From Yinghuangia seranimata (GTDB lineage Bacteria > Actinomycetota > Actinomycetes > Streptomycetales > Streptomycetaceae), in assembly GCF_029953285.1 (NCBI RefSeq), contig NZ_JASAOI010000038.1, forward strand, positions 157,408 through 221,407: 64,000 nucleotides of DNA, given 5' to 3'. Under the pieces are notes generated by a model. It saw only the letters and a program-made list of their open reading frames with translations, searched no databases and had not been told where the DNA came from. Each line of letters starts with the position of its first letter. Positions within the stretch are counted from its first letter, which is position 1. The translations under genes and the position numbers were made by a program. Shown in pieces: positions 8,451-16,879 of the stretch.

Positions 8451-8483
8451 AACGGCCCCGGAGGCGATGCCTCCGGGGCCGTT
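8451..8483 (-). terminator. serA terminator
   Basis: A perfect 15-base-pair stem (8451-8465 with 8469-8483) with a 3-base loop lies immediately after the serA stop. It has no strong T tract on either strand. Confidence 0.7.
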
Positions 8484-8503
8484 CGGCCGACGTGCGTCGG
8501 GGG

Positions 8504-10093
8504 TCAGTCGACCAGGTTCACCGGGCGCACGATGTCCGCGCCGATCTCGGCGCCGATCTCGGCGAGCACCGGCTGCGGGATGGTCGAGTCGACGGTCAGC
8601 GCGACCAGCGCGTCGCCGCCCTTGGCGTTGCGGCTCACCTGCATGCCGGCGATGTTGACGCCCGCGTCGCCGAGCAGCCGGCCGATGACGCCGACCACGC
8701 CCGGGCGGTCGCCGTAGCGCAGGAACACCATGTGCTCGGTGAGCTGCAGGTCGACGTCGAAGCCGTGCACCTCGACGATCTTCTCGATGCGCTTCGGGCC
8801 GGCCAGCGTGCCGGAGACCGAGATCGCCGTGCCGTCCGCGAGCGTGCCGCGCACCGTCACGAGGTTGCGGTGGTCGGGGCTCTCGGAGCTGGTCGTCAGG
8901 CTCACCTCGACGCCGCGCTCCTGCGCGAGCAGCGGGGCGTTGACGTAGGACACGGACTCCTCGACGACGTCGGAGAACACGCCCTTGAGCGCCGCCAGTT
9001 CCAGCACCTTGACGTCGTGCTGGGTGATCTCGCCGCGCACCTCGACGTCGAGGCGCTGCGCGACACCGCCGGCCAGCGAGGTGAAGATGCGGCCGAGCTT
9101 CTCGGCGAGCGGCAGGCCCGGGCGCACGTCCGGGGCGATCTCGCCGCCCTGCACGTTGACCGCGTCCGGCACGAGCTCGCCGGCCAGCGCGAGGCGCACC
9201 GACTTGGCGACCGCGATACCGGCCTTCTCCTGCGCCTCGTCGGTGCTCGCGCCCAGGTGCGGGGTCGCCACGACGTTGTCGAACTCGAACAGCGGGCTGT
9301 CCGTGCACGGCTCCTTGACGAACACGTCCAGGCCCGCGCCCGCGACCCGGCCCTCCTTGAGGGCGGCGGCCAGCGCGGCCTCGTCGATGATGCCGCCGCG
9401 CGCGGCGTTGACGATGCGCACCGTCGGCTTGACCTTGTGCAGCGCCTCGTCGCCGATGAGACCGATGGTCTCCGGGGTCTTCGGCAGGTGGATGGTGAGG
9501 AAGTCCGACTGCTCCAGGACCTCGTCCAGGCTCAGCATGCGGACGCCCACCTGCGCGGCGCGGGCCGGCTGCACGTAGGGGTCGTACGCGATCACGTTCA
9601 TGCCGAACGCCGACATGCGCTGCGCGACCAGCACGCCGATGCGGCCGAAGCCGACCACGCCGAGGGTCTTCTCGGCCAGCTCGACGCCGGTGTACTTGTT
9701 CCGCTTCCACTCGCCGTTCTTCAGCGCGGCGTTGGCCGGCGGGATGTTGCGCGCGACCGAGATGAGCAGGCCGCAGGCCAGCTCGGCGGCGGTCACGATG
9801 TTCGAGGTCGGCGCGTTGACGACCATCACGCCGGCCTTGGTGGCGGCGGGGACGTCGACGTTGTCGAGACCGACGCCGGCGCGCGCGATGACCTTCAGGC
9901 GCGACGCGGCGGCGATCGCCTCGGCGTCCACCTTGGTCGCGCTGCGCACCAGGATCGCGTCGACGTCGGCGATCGCGGGCAGCAGCTCGGCGCGGTTCGC
10001 GCCGTCGCAGTGCCGGATCTCGAAGTCGGGACCGAGCGCGTCGACCGTGGCCGGCGACAGTTCTTCAGCGATGAGGACGACGGGCTTGCTCAC
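8504..10093 (-). CDS. serA: D-3-phosphoglycerate dehydrogenase
   Basis: Oxidises 3-phosphoglycerate with NAD in the first committed step of serine synthesis. At 529 residues it is the long (type 1) form. The nucleotide-binding loop is VVGFGRIG (about 145-152) and the catalytic His is in ATPHLGAST. An intervening ASB domain and a C-terminal ACT domain follow (about 456-529, QLTEHMVFLRYGDRPGVVG), the serine-responsive module. Start ATG at 10093. It is followed by a strong terminator and so is probably monocistronic. Confidence 0.96.
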   Translation of the reverse strand: MSKPVVLIAEELSPATVDALGPDFEIRHCDGANRAELLPAIADVDAILVRSATKVDAEAIAAASRLKVIARAGVGLDNVDVPAATKAGVMVVNAPTSNIVTAAELACGLLISVARNIPPANAALKNGEWKRNKYTGVELAEKTLGVVGFGRIGVLVAQRMSAFGMNVIAYDPYVQPARAAQVGVRMLSLDEVLEQSDFLTIHLPKTPETIGLIGDEALHKVKPTVRIVNAARGGIIDEAALAAALKEGRVAGAGLDVFVKEPCTDSPLFEFDNVVATPHLGASTDEAQEKAGIAVAKSVRLALAGELVPDAVNVQGGEIAPDVRPGLPLAEKLGRIFTSLAGGVAQRLDVEVRGEITQHDVKVLELAALKGVFSDVVEESVSYVNAPLLAQERGVEVSLTTSSESPDHRNLVTVRGTLADGTAISVSGTLAGPKRIEKIVEVHGFDVDLQLTEHMVFLRYGDRPGVVGVIGRLLGDAGVNIAGMQVSRNAKGGDALVALTVDSTIPQPVLAEIGAEIGADIVRPVNLVD

Positions 10094-10183
10094 TGCGATC
10101 CTTTGCTTTCTACGTCGGCAGCGATGACGGCGCCCCCCTTGCGCAGGCCTGCGCGAGGGGCGGGTGGGTCTGACGCGCGGTCG

Positions 10184-10210
10184 AGTCTAGTGCGGCCGCC
10201 GCGTTGTCCA
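10184..10210 (-). promoter_or_regulatory. Candidate serA promoter
   Basis: On the minus strand, TGGACA (10205-10210) and TAGACT (10184-10189) are good hexamers, but the spacer is only 15 bases. They lie about 90 bases upstream of serA. Confidence 0.3.
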
Positions 10211-10283
10211 CGCCGTCGTCCGGGGAGTGGACGCGGGATCTCCCCGAGCCCGCCCGGACCCGGTCAGCGCCGGTCGGTGCCGG

Positions 10284-10682
10284 TCAGGAGCGGTCGCCGC
10301 CCGACACGAACCAGCCGACCGTCACCCGGCGGCGCCCGCCGCGGTCCGCTATCACGACCTCGCCGGACGGGCCGGGCAGCGCCAAGGTGCCGCCGTACGG
10401 CAGCGGTCGGCGCTCGCCGTTGTCCACGAACACCTCGGCCACCGGGGCGTCCTGCGAGCCGCGGATCCACGTCACCTGCCACGCCCCGCTGTCGTCGCAG
10501 CGGAACTCCAGGTGGGTACGGGACACGAAGAGCCAGTCGGCGGGGGTCACCAGATGGCACCTGGACGCGTCGCGGCCGACCGCGAGGGTCGCCCCGGGGC
10601 GGCTGGGCGAGCTGGCCATCAGCATCGCGACGGTCGCCGCGTCGTCCGCCCCCGACGTCGAGGCCATGTTCAGATCGAGCAC
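10284..10682 (-). CDS. FHA-domain protein (132 aa)
   Basis: A single forkhead-associated domain, the phosphothreonine-binding fold. It contains the conserved VGRDASRC strand and the SRTHLEF motif (about 54-60), with little outside the domain. The GTG at 10682 is preceded by GGAGGG about 9 bases upstream. It lies 55 bases downstream of a larger FHA-HTH protein on the same strand and is clearly its paralogue. With the PP2C phosphatase further upstream this suggests a phospho-threonine signalling module, although no Ser/Thr kinase is present in the window. Confidence 0.8.
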   Translation of the reverse strand: MLDLNMASTSGADDAATVAMLMASSPSRPGATLAVGRDASRCHLVTPADWLFVSRTHLEFRCDDSGAWQVTWIRGSQDAPVAEVFVDNGERRPLPYGGTLALPGPSGEVVIADRGGRRRVTVGWFVSGGDRS

Positions 10683-10737
10683 CGGTTCTTCCCTCCGAAA
10701 AACCTCTGATGTTCCCCCGGCGGTCCTTGCCCGCCCC

Positions 10738-11568
10738 TTACACGCCGGGTGTGCGGCGTGGCGGCTGCCCGCCGCACGGGCACGGTCCGCGCCCGGCTAT
10801 GCCGTGGGTCACGGCGGTCTGTGCGATGAGGTCCCAGCCGCCGTGCACGTGCCGCACGGTGTCCAGGTAGTTCGGCCCGAGCAGTTCGTTGAGCTCGGGG
10901 CACAGACCCGAACTGTAGAACTCGCGGCGCAGTTTCGTCTTGCACCGCTCGACGGTCGCCGGCGACAGGTGCAGCAGCGAGCACAGCTCGCGGGTCGACT
11001 TGGCGCGCTTGACCTGGCGGCCGTGGATCCAGTCGCACGACATGGCGGTCAGCACCTCGATCTCGGTGTCCGACAGCCGGTTCTGCAGCACGAACGGCGC
11101 GACGTCCTGGGTCTCGGGCACGTTGTCGCCCTGCCCCGGGTGGTCGTCGGCCTGCTGCGGAAGCGACAGCCGCCACTCGACGATGACGCGGCGCCGGCGT
11201 GCGAGATCGCTGATGACGATGCGGCCGGCCCGCCGACCGCCGAGCGGCAGGGTCGCGCCGTACGGCACCGGCTCGGACACGCCCTCGCGGTCGATCTGCA
11301 CGAGGGCGACCGGACGCGTGTGCGAGCCCTGCAGCCACTCGACGCTCCACCGGCGCTCGTCGGTGAAGGTGAACTCCAGGTGCACGCGCGAGACGAAGCG
11401 CCAGTCCTTGGGGGTGGCCAGCGCGCAGCGCGACGGATCGCGGCCCACGCCGAGCCGCTGCCCCGGCTCGCTGGGCATCTTCACCGTGCGCGACCGGGGC
11501 AGTTCCTGGTCGCGCAGGTCAGCGTCGTCCGACGTCGCCGCGGTGAGGATCAGTTCGAGCATCGCCAT
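10738..11568 (-). CDS. FHA domain protein with C-terminal helix-turn-helix
   Basis: 276 residues. The N-terminal FHA domain (about 37-135) has VGRDPSRC and SRVHLEF. It is followed by a linker and a predicted HTH region (about 165-225, starting LSDTEIEVLTAMSC), which looks like a sigma-region-4/LuxR-type fold. The tail is Cys/Pro-rich. The likely role is phosphorylation-dependent control of transcription, inferred from the domain pair. It sits between the PP2C gene and the single-domain FHA gene on the same strand with short gaps, so the three probably form an operon. Start ATG at 11568; an internal Met two codons later is possible. Confidence 0.75.
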   Translation of the reverse strand: MAMLELILTAATSDDADLRDQELPRSRTVKMPSEPGQRLGVGRDPSRCALATPKDWRFVSRVHLEFTFTDERRWSVEWLQGSHTRPVALVQIDREGVSEPVPYGATLPLGGRRAGRIVISDLARRRRVIVEWRLSLPQQADDHPGQGDNVPETQDVAPFVLQNRLSDTEIEVLTAMSCDWIHGRQVKRAKSTRELCSLLHLSPATVERCKTKLRREFYSSGLCPELNELLGPNYLDTVRHVHGGWDLIAQTAVTHGIAGRGPCPCGGQPPRRTPGV

Positions 11569-11634
11569 CCGTCCGGTATTCGGGCCCCTTGTGGGGGCGC
11601 CTCGTGCACCATGGTCGCGGTCCGACCGTACGGC

Positions 11635-12888
11635 CTACCCGTCGCCCTGGGAATCCTCGGGTCCGTCCTGGCCGCGGCGCGGTAGCGCGGCGGCCGACAC
11701 GGCGACCGGCAGGGCCTCGCATTCGATCACCACGGCGGTCGCGTCGTCGTCTCCGCTCTGCACCGCGGTGACGGTGAGCGTGGTCGCGGCGTGGAACGGG
11801 TCTCCGTGGATGAGGTCGGCCACGGTCTCGTCGGGAAGGTGGCCGACGCCGTCCGTGGCGAGCACCACCCGGTCGCCCGGGTGGAGTTCGATGCGCTGCA
11901 GCTCGGGGTCGGGCTGCTGCGAACCGCCCAGCGGGGTTGAGGTGAGCAGCCACGGCCGGCCGATCTCCGCGGCGTTGCCCTGTTCGGTGAGCCGGAACGC
12001 GGCACCGCCGCGCACCAGCCAGCACACGCTGTCGCCGCAGCCGGCCAGGTGCAGTCGGCCGTCCTGGATGACGGCGGCGACCACGGTGGTGCGCATGCCC
12101 TCGTAGGTCTGGCCCTGGCCGTGCCGGCGGACCGCGAGGTCGGCGACCGCGATCGCGGCGCGCAGCCGGTCGCTCCAGCCCGCGGACAGGTCGGCGGCGG
12201 CCAGGTCGGCGACCAGCGTGCGGCACGCGACGTCCGCCGCGTACCAGCCGGACGGGTGGCCGCCGAGGCCGTCGGCGACGACGAAGACGCTGCCGGTCGC
12301 GGCATACCTGTCGTCGTTGTCGCGTGCGGTCAACTCCGGGCCGAGGCCCAGGCGTTCGCGACGCGCGGCACGACGCCGGCCGGGGTGCGAGGCGGCCGAC
12401 CAGGCCGACGCCTGCACTTCGACGTCGGCGCCGGCGGCGCGCAGGTCTTCTTCACGGCGGCGCGCGACACTGTCGGTACGCGAGGTGACTTCCACATCTC
12501 CCTCGGGCTCTGCTGTTGCGGGTGGGACGGCGACCGGGCCGGGTGGCGGCGGTACGGCGGGCGGTGCGGGCGGCCCGGGTTCGGGCAGCGCGCGGATGGA
12601 CGGCACGGTCGTTTCGGCGGGGTGCGGCGCGGGGCGGCCGGGCGGGCCCGACTCGCGCGCGTGCGCGGCGTCCCGCGCGGGCGGCCCGACGGGCGGCGGC
12701 GCCAGGTCGTCGAAGTCCAGGTACAGGTCGGCGAACATGTCGTCGCCGCCCCCGGAGTCGGCGGCGCGCGCCGCGGGGGCGGGTGCCGAGGCGGGTGTCG
12801 GCGCGGACGCGCGGTCGGCCCGCAACTCGTCCTGCCGCAGGGTCCGTTCGAATCCGTCGGGGGCACGCTCGCTGGGACTGCCGGCCAC
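11635..12888 (-). CDS. PP2C-family Ser/Thr protein phosphatase
   Basis: Metal-dependent phosphoserine/phosphothreonine phosphatase. The GTG at 12888 (GGAGG just upstream) gives 417 residues: a Pro/Ala-rich, low-complexity N-terminal half, then the catalytic domain from about 185. Visible motifs are the RDNDDR segment, VADGLGGHPSG (about 204-214), GDSVCWLV, and the terminal DDDATAVVIE with a metal-binding aspartate. There is no transmembrane segment. It heads the probable PP2C - FHA/HTH - FHA operon and would oppose a kinase located elsewhere. The frame stays open further upstream but loses normal composition, so a longer start is unlikely. Confidence 0.85.
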   Translation of the reverse strand: MAGSPSERAPDGFERTLRQDELRADRASAPTPASAPAPAARAADSGGGDDMFADLYLDFDDLAPPPVGPPARDAAHARESGPPGRPAPHPAETTVPSIRALPEPGPPAPPAVPPPPGPVAVPPATAEPEGDVEVTSRTDSVARRREEDLRAAGADVEVQASAWSAASHPGRRRAARRERLGLGPELTARDNDDRYAATGSVFVVADGLGGHPSGWYAADVACRTLVADLAAADLSAGWSDRLRAAIAVADLAVRRHGQGQTYEGMRTTVVAAVIQDGRLHLAGCGDSVCWLVRGGAAFRLTEQGNAAEIGRPWLLTSTPLGGSQQPDPELQRIELHPGDRVVLATDGVGHLPDETVADLIHGDPFHAATTLTVTAVQSGDDDATAVVIECEALPVAVSAAALPRRGQDGPEDSQGDG

Positions 12889-13205
12889 GCGTCCTCCCCC
12901 ACTGCCGATGTTCGGGAGCGCGCCACGCGATCCCCCTCCGTGACCGGGCACGGCCCCCTCCCGGCGGATGGAGTCCCCTCTGCCCCTCATCTGCCTCACG
13001 CTCCACGAGGTCGGTCCGGAACGGTGTCCTGGTGCGCCGGTAGAAACGATCCCACCAGCATCGCGCCTGCGGGCGCCCCGTGGCACGGGTCCACCCCTGC
13101 GAGTTCGATTGTTCCGTACCGGAGCCCCGAGCGGTGAGGTGATCTCGGACGCGCCATTCGAACCAGTGAAGGCCTCGCGTACGGACGTCGGTTCGAACGT
13201 GGACG
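12889..13205. other. Intergenic region upstream of the PP2C operon, with a TTCGAA inverted repeat
   Basis: No gene is apparent. Near its distal end, TTCGAACC (13157-13164) and GGTTCGAA (13190-13197) form an inverted repeat with the two TTCGAA cores 35 bases apart centre to centre, an operator-like arrangement. The PP2C promoter should lie here, but I could not pick clear hexamers. Confidence 0.45.
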
Positions 13206-13706
13206 CTAGCCGAGGATGCCGCGGATGTCGGGGCCCGGGCCGGCGGCCGGCGGCGCCGGCGGGGGCGCCTGCGGCGGGGCCGGCGGTTCGGGCTCGGGGT
13301 CGTCGGGGACGGCGAACGGCGGGGTGTTGACCAGGATCGCGATCGCCGTCGGCGGCGTGGTGGAGTTCACCGCCAGTTCGTACTCGGTGTCCGGTTCGGC
13401 GCAGACGAGGGCGGCGGTGCCGGTGTCCTCGCGGGTGGTGAACCGGGTGATGGACCAGCCCTGGTCCGCGCACGCGTCGCGGAGGCGGGTGATCAGAGCG
13501 ATGTGCGCGGCGACGGGGACGTCCATCGCCTGCGCCCCGGCGGTGTAGGCGTAGACGTGCGCGTCGTAGGTGCCGTCCCCGCGCAGGGCGGGCGCGCCTT
13601 CGATGCCGCGCCAGGTCGGTACGGCGCCGGGGCCGAACACCTCGGCGACGAAGTCGACGTAGGGGCGGGCCGTCTCGGCGACCTCGGACTTGCTCATGGT
13701 GCGCAT
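13206..13706 (-). CDS. Cassette 1 protein with Pro-rich tail (MRTMSK family)
   Basis: A 166-residue protein I do not recognise. It begins MRTMSKSEVAETARPYVDFV and has a compact domain of about 130 residues, then a Pro/Ala-rich tail ending in RGILG. It has no signal peptide or membrane segment. A clear paralogue lies at 16880-17419 (same MRTMSK start, shared AYTAGAQ and ELAVNST segments, similar tail ending RRLLG). In both cassettes it is the last gene, directly after a lipoprotein gene. The conserved pairing suggests it works with the lipoprotein, but no function can be given. Confidence 0.75.
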   Translation of the reverse strand: MRTMSKSEVAETARPYVDFVAEVFGPGAVPTWRGIEGAPALRGDGTYDAHVYAYTAGAQAMDVPVAAHIALITRLRDACADQGWSITRFTTREDTGTAALVCAEPDTEYELAVNSTTPPTAIAILVNTPPFAVPDDPEPEPPAPPQAPPPAPPAAGPGPDIRGILG

Positions 13707-13726
13707 GCGGTGCCTCTCCCCCGGTC

Positions 13727-14326
13727 TCAGAGCTTTTCGCGGTAGCACGCCGGCGCCGCGATGACCTCGACCTGGATCCTGCCCTGGTCGGGGCCGCTGG
13801 TGAACTGCTGGGCCTGCGCGAAGATCCGGCGGTCGTCCTTCTCTTCGGTGCCGTGGCGGGCGGCGAGTTCGTACGGCGCGTCCTGCCGCCCGTTCGGCAT
13901 CCACTTCCAGTCGTACAGGTCGTGGTAGACGGTGTACCCCGCTTTGGCGAGGTTGTCGCCCAGTCCCGCGAGCAGGTCGTCGTATTCGGCCCGGGTCAGC
14001 TTCCGCAGGGCGAAGCCGACCTCGGTGCGGGACGTGCGGTTGTTGGTGTCGCTGCCGCTGGACGCCTTGCAGTAGTCCGTCTTCAGCACGGGCTCGGTCT
14101 TCTGCGTGGAGGTGTTCTCCCGCGTGTCGAGGTGCAGGCCGAGCGCGGTCGCGCGCTCGGCCCCGACGGCCTGCGTGGCCTGGGCGGTCGCCTCGTCGAC
14201 GATCTGTTGGACGGTGCGCTTGCGCAGGTCCTTGACGTCGTCGTCCTGCGGGTCCAGCGAGCACGCGGACAGCGCGGCGAGCACCGTGGCGAGGACCACG
14301 GCGCCCGCGCGGGCTCGCAGGGTCAA
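13727..14326 (-). CDS. Cassette 1 lipoprotein
   Basis: 199 residues with a short signal peptide and the lipobox LSACS, so it should be lipidated and held on the outer face of the membrane. The start is a TTG at 14326 overlapping the stop of the upstream hydrolase gene by 4 bases, with GGAGGA upstream: classic translational coupling. The mature part carries two well-spaced Cys and ends in ACYREKL; the paralogue at 17435-18040 ends in ACYREAES. The family is unknown to me. Its coupling to a WXG-like hydrolase is compatible with a partner or immunity role, which is speculation. Confidence 0.8.
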   Translation of the reverse strand: MTLRARAGAVVLATVLAALSACSLDPQDDDVKDLRKRTVQQIVDEATAQATQAVGAERATALGLHLDTRENTSTQKTEPVLKTDYCKASSGSDTNNRTSRTEVGFALRKLTRAEYDDLLAGLGDNLAKAGYTVYHDLYDWKWMPNGRQDAPYELAARHGTEEKDDRRIFAQAQQFTSGPDQGRIQVEVIAAPACYREKL

Positions 14327-16020
14327 TGCGGTCCTCCGCGTCCGGCCGGGCTCTGCCGGTCGAGGTCGACGTTGTCGTACTGGCCGACGACGACATCGGC
14401 CTGGTTGCGGAGCGAGTCGCTCTCGGGGTCCCAGTAGTTGCTGTGGCCCTCGGTGTCGGCGTGCATCACGTTCGCGCCGTAGTCCTCGTCCTGCGGCGCG
14501 GCGCCGAGCTGGTACACGTTGCTGCCGACGATGTCGCCGGCCTCCGGGAACCGCGGGACGGGGTCCTGGCCCGCGGCCTCGACCCAGACGTGTCCGGCGC
14601 CGACCCCGAGGTCGGCGGCGTGCTGTGTGCGCATACCGGGCGAGCCGGCGGAGACGATGTCGTCGACGTCCAGGTGCTGGGAGTGGGCGGCCTCGCCGAC
14701 CGCCGACGAGCCGTAGCTGTGGCCGATGACGGTCATGTGGCCGCGGTCGCCCTCGTGCGTGGTGCGCAATCCGTCGACGAAGTGGTCGAGGGGGACGGCG
14801 GCTTCCTGGGCTCGGTCGGCCTTGGCGACGCTCAGGTTCATCCCCTCTTGGGGCCACTCGGGCGCGTTGTAGCCGAGCCAGTCGATGACCGCGACGTCGT
14901 TCTGCTCGGGCGTCTGCATGTCGGAGGCGAACTGGAGGCGGCGGATGCGGTCGATCTCTCCGCCCACGCCCTTGAGTTCGGCGGTGGTGCCGGGAACCAG
15001 GATGGCGGTGTGCTTGGCCGTGTCCGGATTGCCCACGGCCACCGCGTACTTGCCCTCGCCCGCGGTGTCGATGGCGATCACATAGAGCGGCTTGCTGTTG
15101 GGCGTGGAGGCGTGTTCGTCGATGCGCTTCTGGAGTTCCGTGAGACCGGCGAGGTTCTTCTTCTCCTGCTCGCTCAACTGGTCTTTGCGGGACTCGAGTT
15201 CGGCGATCTTGGTGGTCACCGTGATCTTGTTGGCCTCGTCCCGGTCGACGACCGGAAGACCGTCCAACGCGCCGATCCTGTCGGGGAACGCCGCGATGTA
15301 GCTCTCCTTGTCGTTGGCGCTCAGGCTCGCCCACCACGCCGCGTTGGCCTTCGGGTCGCCGCCCGCTTTGGGGATCGCCGACTCGTCGGGCCCGCCCTGC
15401 AGCCCGATGGCGGCCTTCGTGTCGGCGGTGATCGCGGCGAGCTGCGCGGCGTCCGTGCCGGACAGTCCGTTGCGTGCGACCTCGGTGATCTTCCGCAGCA
15501 GCGCGGCTACTTGCTGGTCCGAGTCGGACGCCTTGCGCAGCGCGTCGCCGATCCGGTCGCTGAAGCCCTGCGCCTTGTCGCGCTGCCGGCCCTCTGCGTC
15601 GGACGCGTCGTTCTGCGCGTCGGGGTCGTGGCGTTCGGCGGGCGAGATCTCGCGTGGCGGCCAGCTGACCGAGCCGTCGTCGGCGACCTTCATGCCGGCG
15701 CCGCCCGCCGCGTCGAGGGCGGCGCGCAGTTCGTTCTGCGCGGCACGCATCGTCTCGCTCGCCGAGTCGAGCGCGGTGGCGATGTTGCGGGCCTCCGCGG
15801 ACGCGGCGCGCAGCACGTTGCTCTGCACGTCGATGCCCCGGATCGCGCCGTCGGACGCCTGGCCCTGCCAGCCGTCCGCGAGTTGCAGCCGCGGCCCGCG
15901 CACGCGCGCGTTGTAGTCGCGTTCGACCTGGTCGAGATGGGTCGCCACGCGCCCCCAGACGTCGGCGGCGTTGGAGAGGCCGTCGAATCTCGCGTCCCGC
16001 AGGTCCGGCAAACTGACCAT
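14323..16020 (-). CDS. Alpha/beta hydrolase, DUF1023 family, with WXG-like N-terminus
   Basis: 565 residues. The N-terminal helical region (about 1-110) includes DGWQGQAS, a W-x-G turn like those in WXG100/ESX substrates. The C-terminal half is an alpha/beta hydrolase with the nucleophile elbow GHSYGS (Ser435) and a downstream conserved GHSNYWD segment, as in actinobacterial DUF1023 proteins. The substrate is unknown. There is no signal peptide, so any export would be by a type VII-like route encoded elsewhere. It is followed by an overlapping lipoprotein gene and preceded by an EspC-like repeat protein. A remnant of a second copy lies at 18037-18435. Confidence 0.85.
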   Translation of the reverse strand: MVSLPDLRDARFDGLSNAADVWGRVATHLDQVERDYNARVRGPRLQLADGWQGQASDGAIRGIDVQSNVLRAASAEARNIATALDSASETMRAAQNELRAALDAAGGAGMKVADDGSVSWPPREISPAERHDPDAQNDASDAEGRQRDKAQGFSDRIGDALRKASDSDQQVAALLRKITEVARNGLSGTDAAQLAAITADTKAAIGLQGGPDESAIPKAGGDPKANAAWWASLSANDKESYIAAFPDRIGALDGLPVVDRDEANKITVTTKIAELESRKDQLSEQEKKNLAGLTELQKRIDEHASTPNSKPLYVIAIDTAGEGKYAVAVGNPDTAKHTAILVPGTTAELKGVGGEIDRIRRLQFASDMQTPEQNDVAVIDWLGYNAPEWPQEGMNLSVAKADRAQEAAVPLDHFVDGLRTTHEGDRGHMTVIGHSYGSSAVGEAAHSQHLDVDDIVSAGSPGMRTQHAADLGVGAGHVWVEAAGQDPVPRFPEAGDIVGSNVYQLGAAPQDEDYGANVMHADTEGHSNYWDPESDSLRNQADVVVGQYDNVDLDRQSPAGRGGPH

Positions 16021-16049
16021 GCTCGCCCCCGAGTCGGTGTGGTCGTCGG

Positions 16050-16748
16050 TCAGCGCGGCTTGGGCAGCGAGCCGGCCACGTTCTGGTCGGCGGCGCTGTA
16101 GGAGGCCGCGTTCTTCTGGAGGGTGTCGGCGATGCCGTGGATGTCACCGGCGACCTTGCGCAGCGCGGTGCCCCAGGCGTGGCAGCAGTCGGCGACCGCC
16201 CCAGCGGTGTCCCAGCCGTGCAGCTGGCCCGCGACGCCGTCGGCGCAGCCCTCGACCTGCCCGGGGCTGGAGTTCAGGTCGTCCGAGACGCCCTGCGCGG
16301 CGCGCGACAGCGCGGTCAGCTCCTCGGGAGTGACGGCGATCTTCGAGCCGGCGTCCGGCTTCGACAGGTCGGGCTGCTTCTGGTAGGTCGGCTTGTCGTA
16401 GCCGCCGGCCAGCTCAGCGGCGTCCGTCCACTTCTTCTTGATCCAGGACCCGGCGTCCTCGACCCCGCCGACAACCGGGTCGATGGCGTTGTCCTTGATC
16501 CAGGACCCGGCGTCCTCGATGCCGCCCACGGCGGGGTCGAGCACGTTGTTCTTGGTCCAGGAGCCCGCGTCCTCGATGCCGCCCACGGCCGGATCGATCA
16601 CGTTGTTCTTCGTCCACGACCCGGCGTCCTCGACCGCGCCCACGGTCGGATCGATCACGTTGTCCTTGATCGGGTCGACGACCTTGTCCTTCACGACATC
16701 CGTGACGATGTCGATGGGGTTCGGAATGTGCGGAAAGCCAAAGCCCAT
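16050..16748 (-). CDS. EspC/WXG-like protein with four 19-residue repeats (cassette 1)
   Basis: 232 residues. The N-terminus is GFPHIPNPIDIV, followed by tandem 19-residue repeats of the form VIDPAVGGIEDAGSWTKNN (about 27-103, four copies). A C-terminal helical hairpin with a GWDTAG turn and DTLQKNAASYSAAD resembles ESX-associated EspC/WXG proteins. A GTG directly before the ATG at 16748 could also start it. It is the first gene of cassette 1, with a conserved upstream element shared with cassette 2. I infer a structural or substrate protein for a type VII-like system; no secretion machinery is in the window. Confidence 0.75.
   Translation of the reverse strand: MGFGFPHIPNPIDIVTDVVKDKVVDPIKDNVIDPTVGAVEDAGSWTKNNVIDPAVGGIEDAGSWTKNNVLDPAVGGIEDAGSWIKDNAIDPVVGGVEDAGSWIKKKWTDAAELAGGYDKPTYQKQPDLSKPDAGSKIAVTPEELTALSRAAQGVSDDLNSSPGQVEGCADGVAGQLHGWDTAGAVADCCHAWGTALRKVAGDIHGIADTLQKNAASYSAADQNVAGSLPKPR
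16441..16668. repeat. Four tandem 57-bp repeats inside the cassette 1 gene
   Basis: Unit starts are 16441, 16498, 16555 and 16612, with period 57 bases (19 codons). The units share a core reading CCGGCGTCCTCGA on the plus strand and encode the ED-AGSW repeats. The cassette 2 homologue carries only about two degenerate units. Confidence 0.85.
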
Positions 16749-16798
16749 CACGCGCCCCCGCAGCGTGCGACGCCGACGCCCCGTGCCCCGGCTGCGAC

Positions 16799-16837
16799 GG
16801 AGGCTAGCAGCGCGACCGGATGGTCGGGAGAGGTTCC
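16799..16837 (-). promoter_or_regulatory. Conserved upstream element of cassette 1
   Basis: On the minus strand this segment begins GGAACCTCTCCC and ends GCTGCTAGCCTCC. It matches the element at 18973-19011 before cassette 2 at most positions, including an invariant GCTGCTAGCCTCC block and GGAAC 5' end. TAGCCT is a plausible -10, and GGAAC with a downstream GGTCG is also reminiscent of ECF-sigma promoters. Confidence 0.45.
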
Positions 16838-16879
16838 GCTTCTCTTTTGATCACCCAACACCCTTGTGGGAGAAGCGCG

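Noticed and set aside
13157..13197. LexA/SOS box (TCGAAC and GTTCGA halves)
   Set aside because: The actinobacterial SOS box has the halves 4 bases apart; here they are 27 bases apart.
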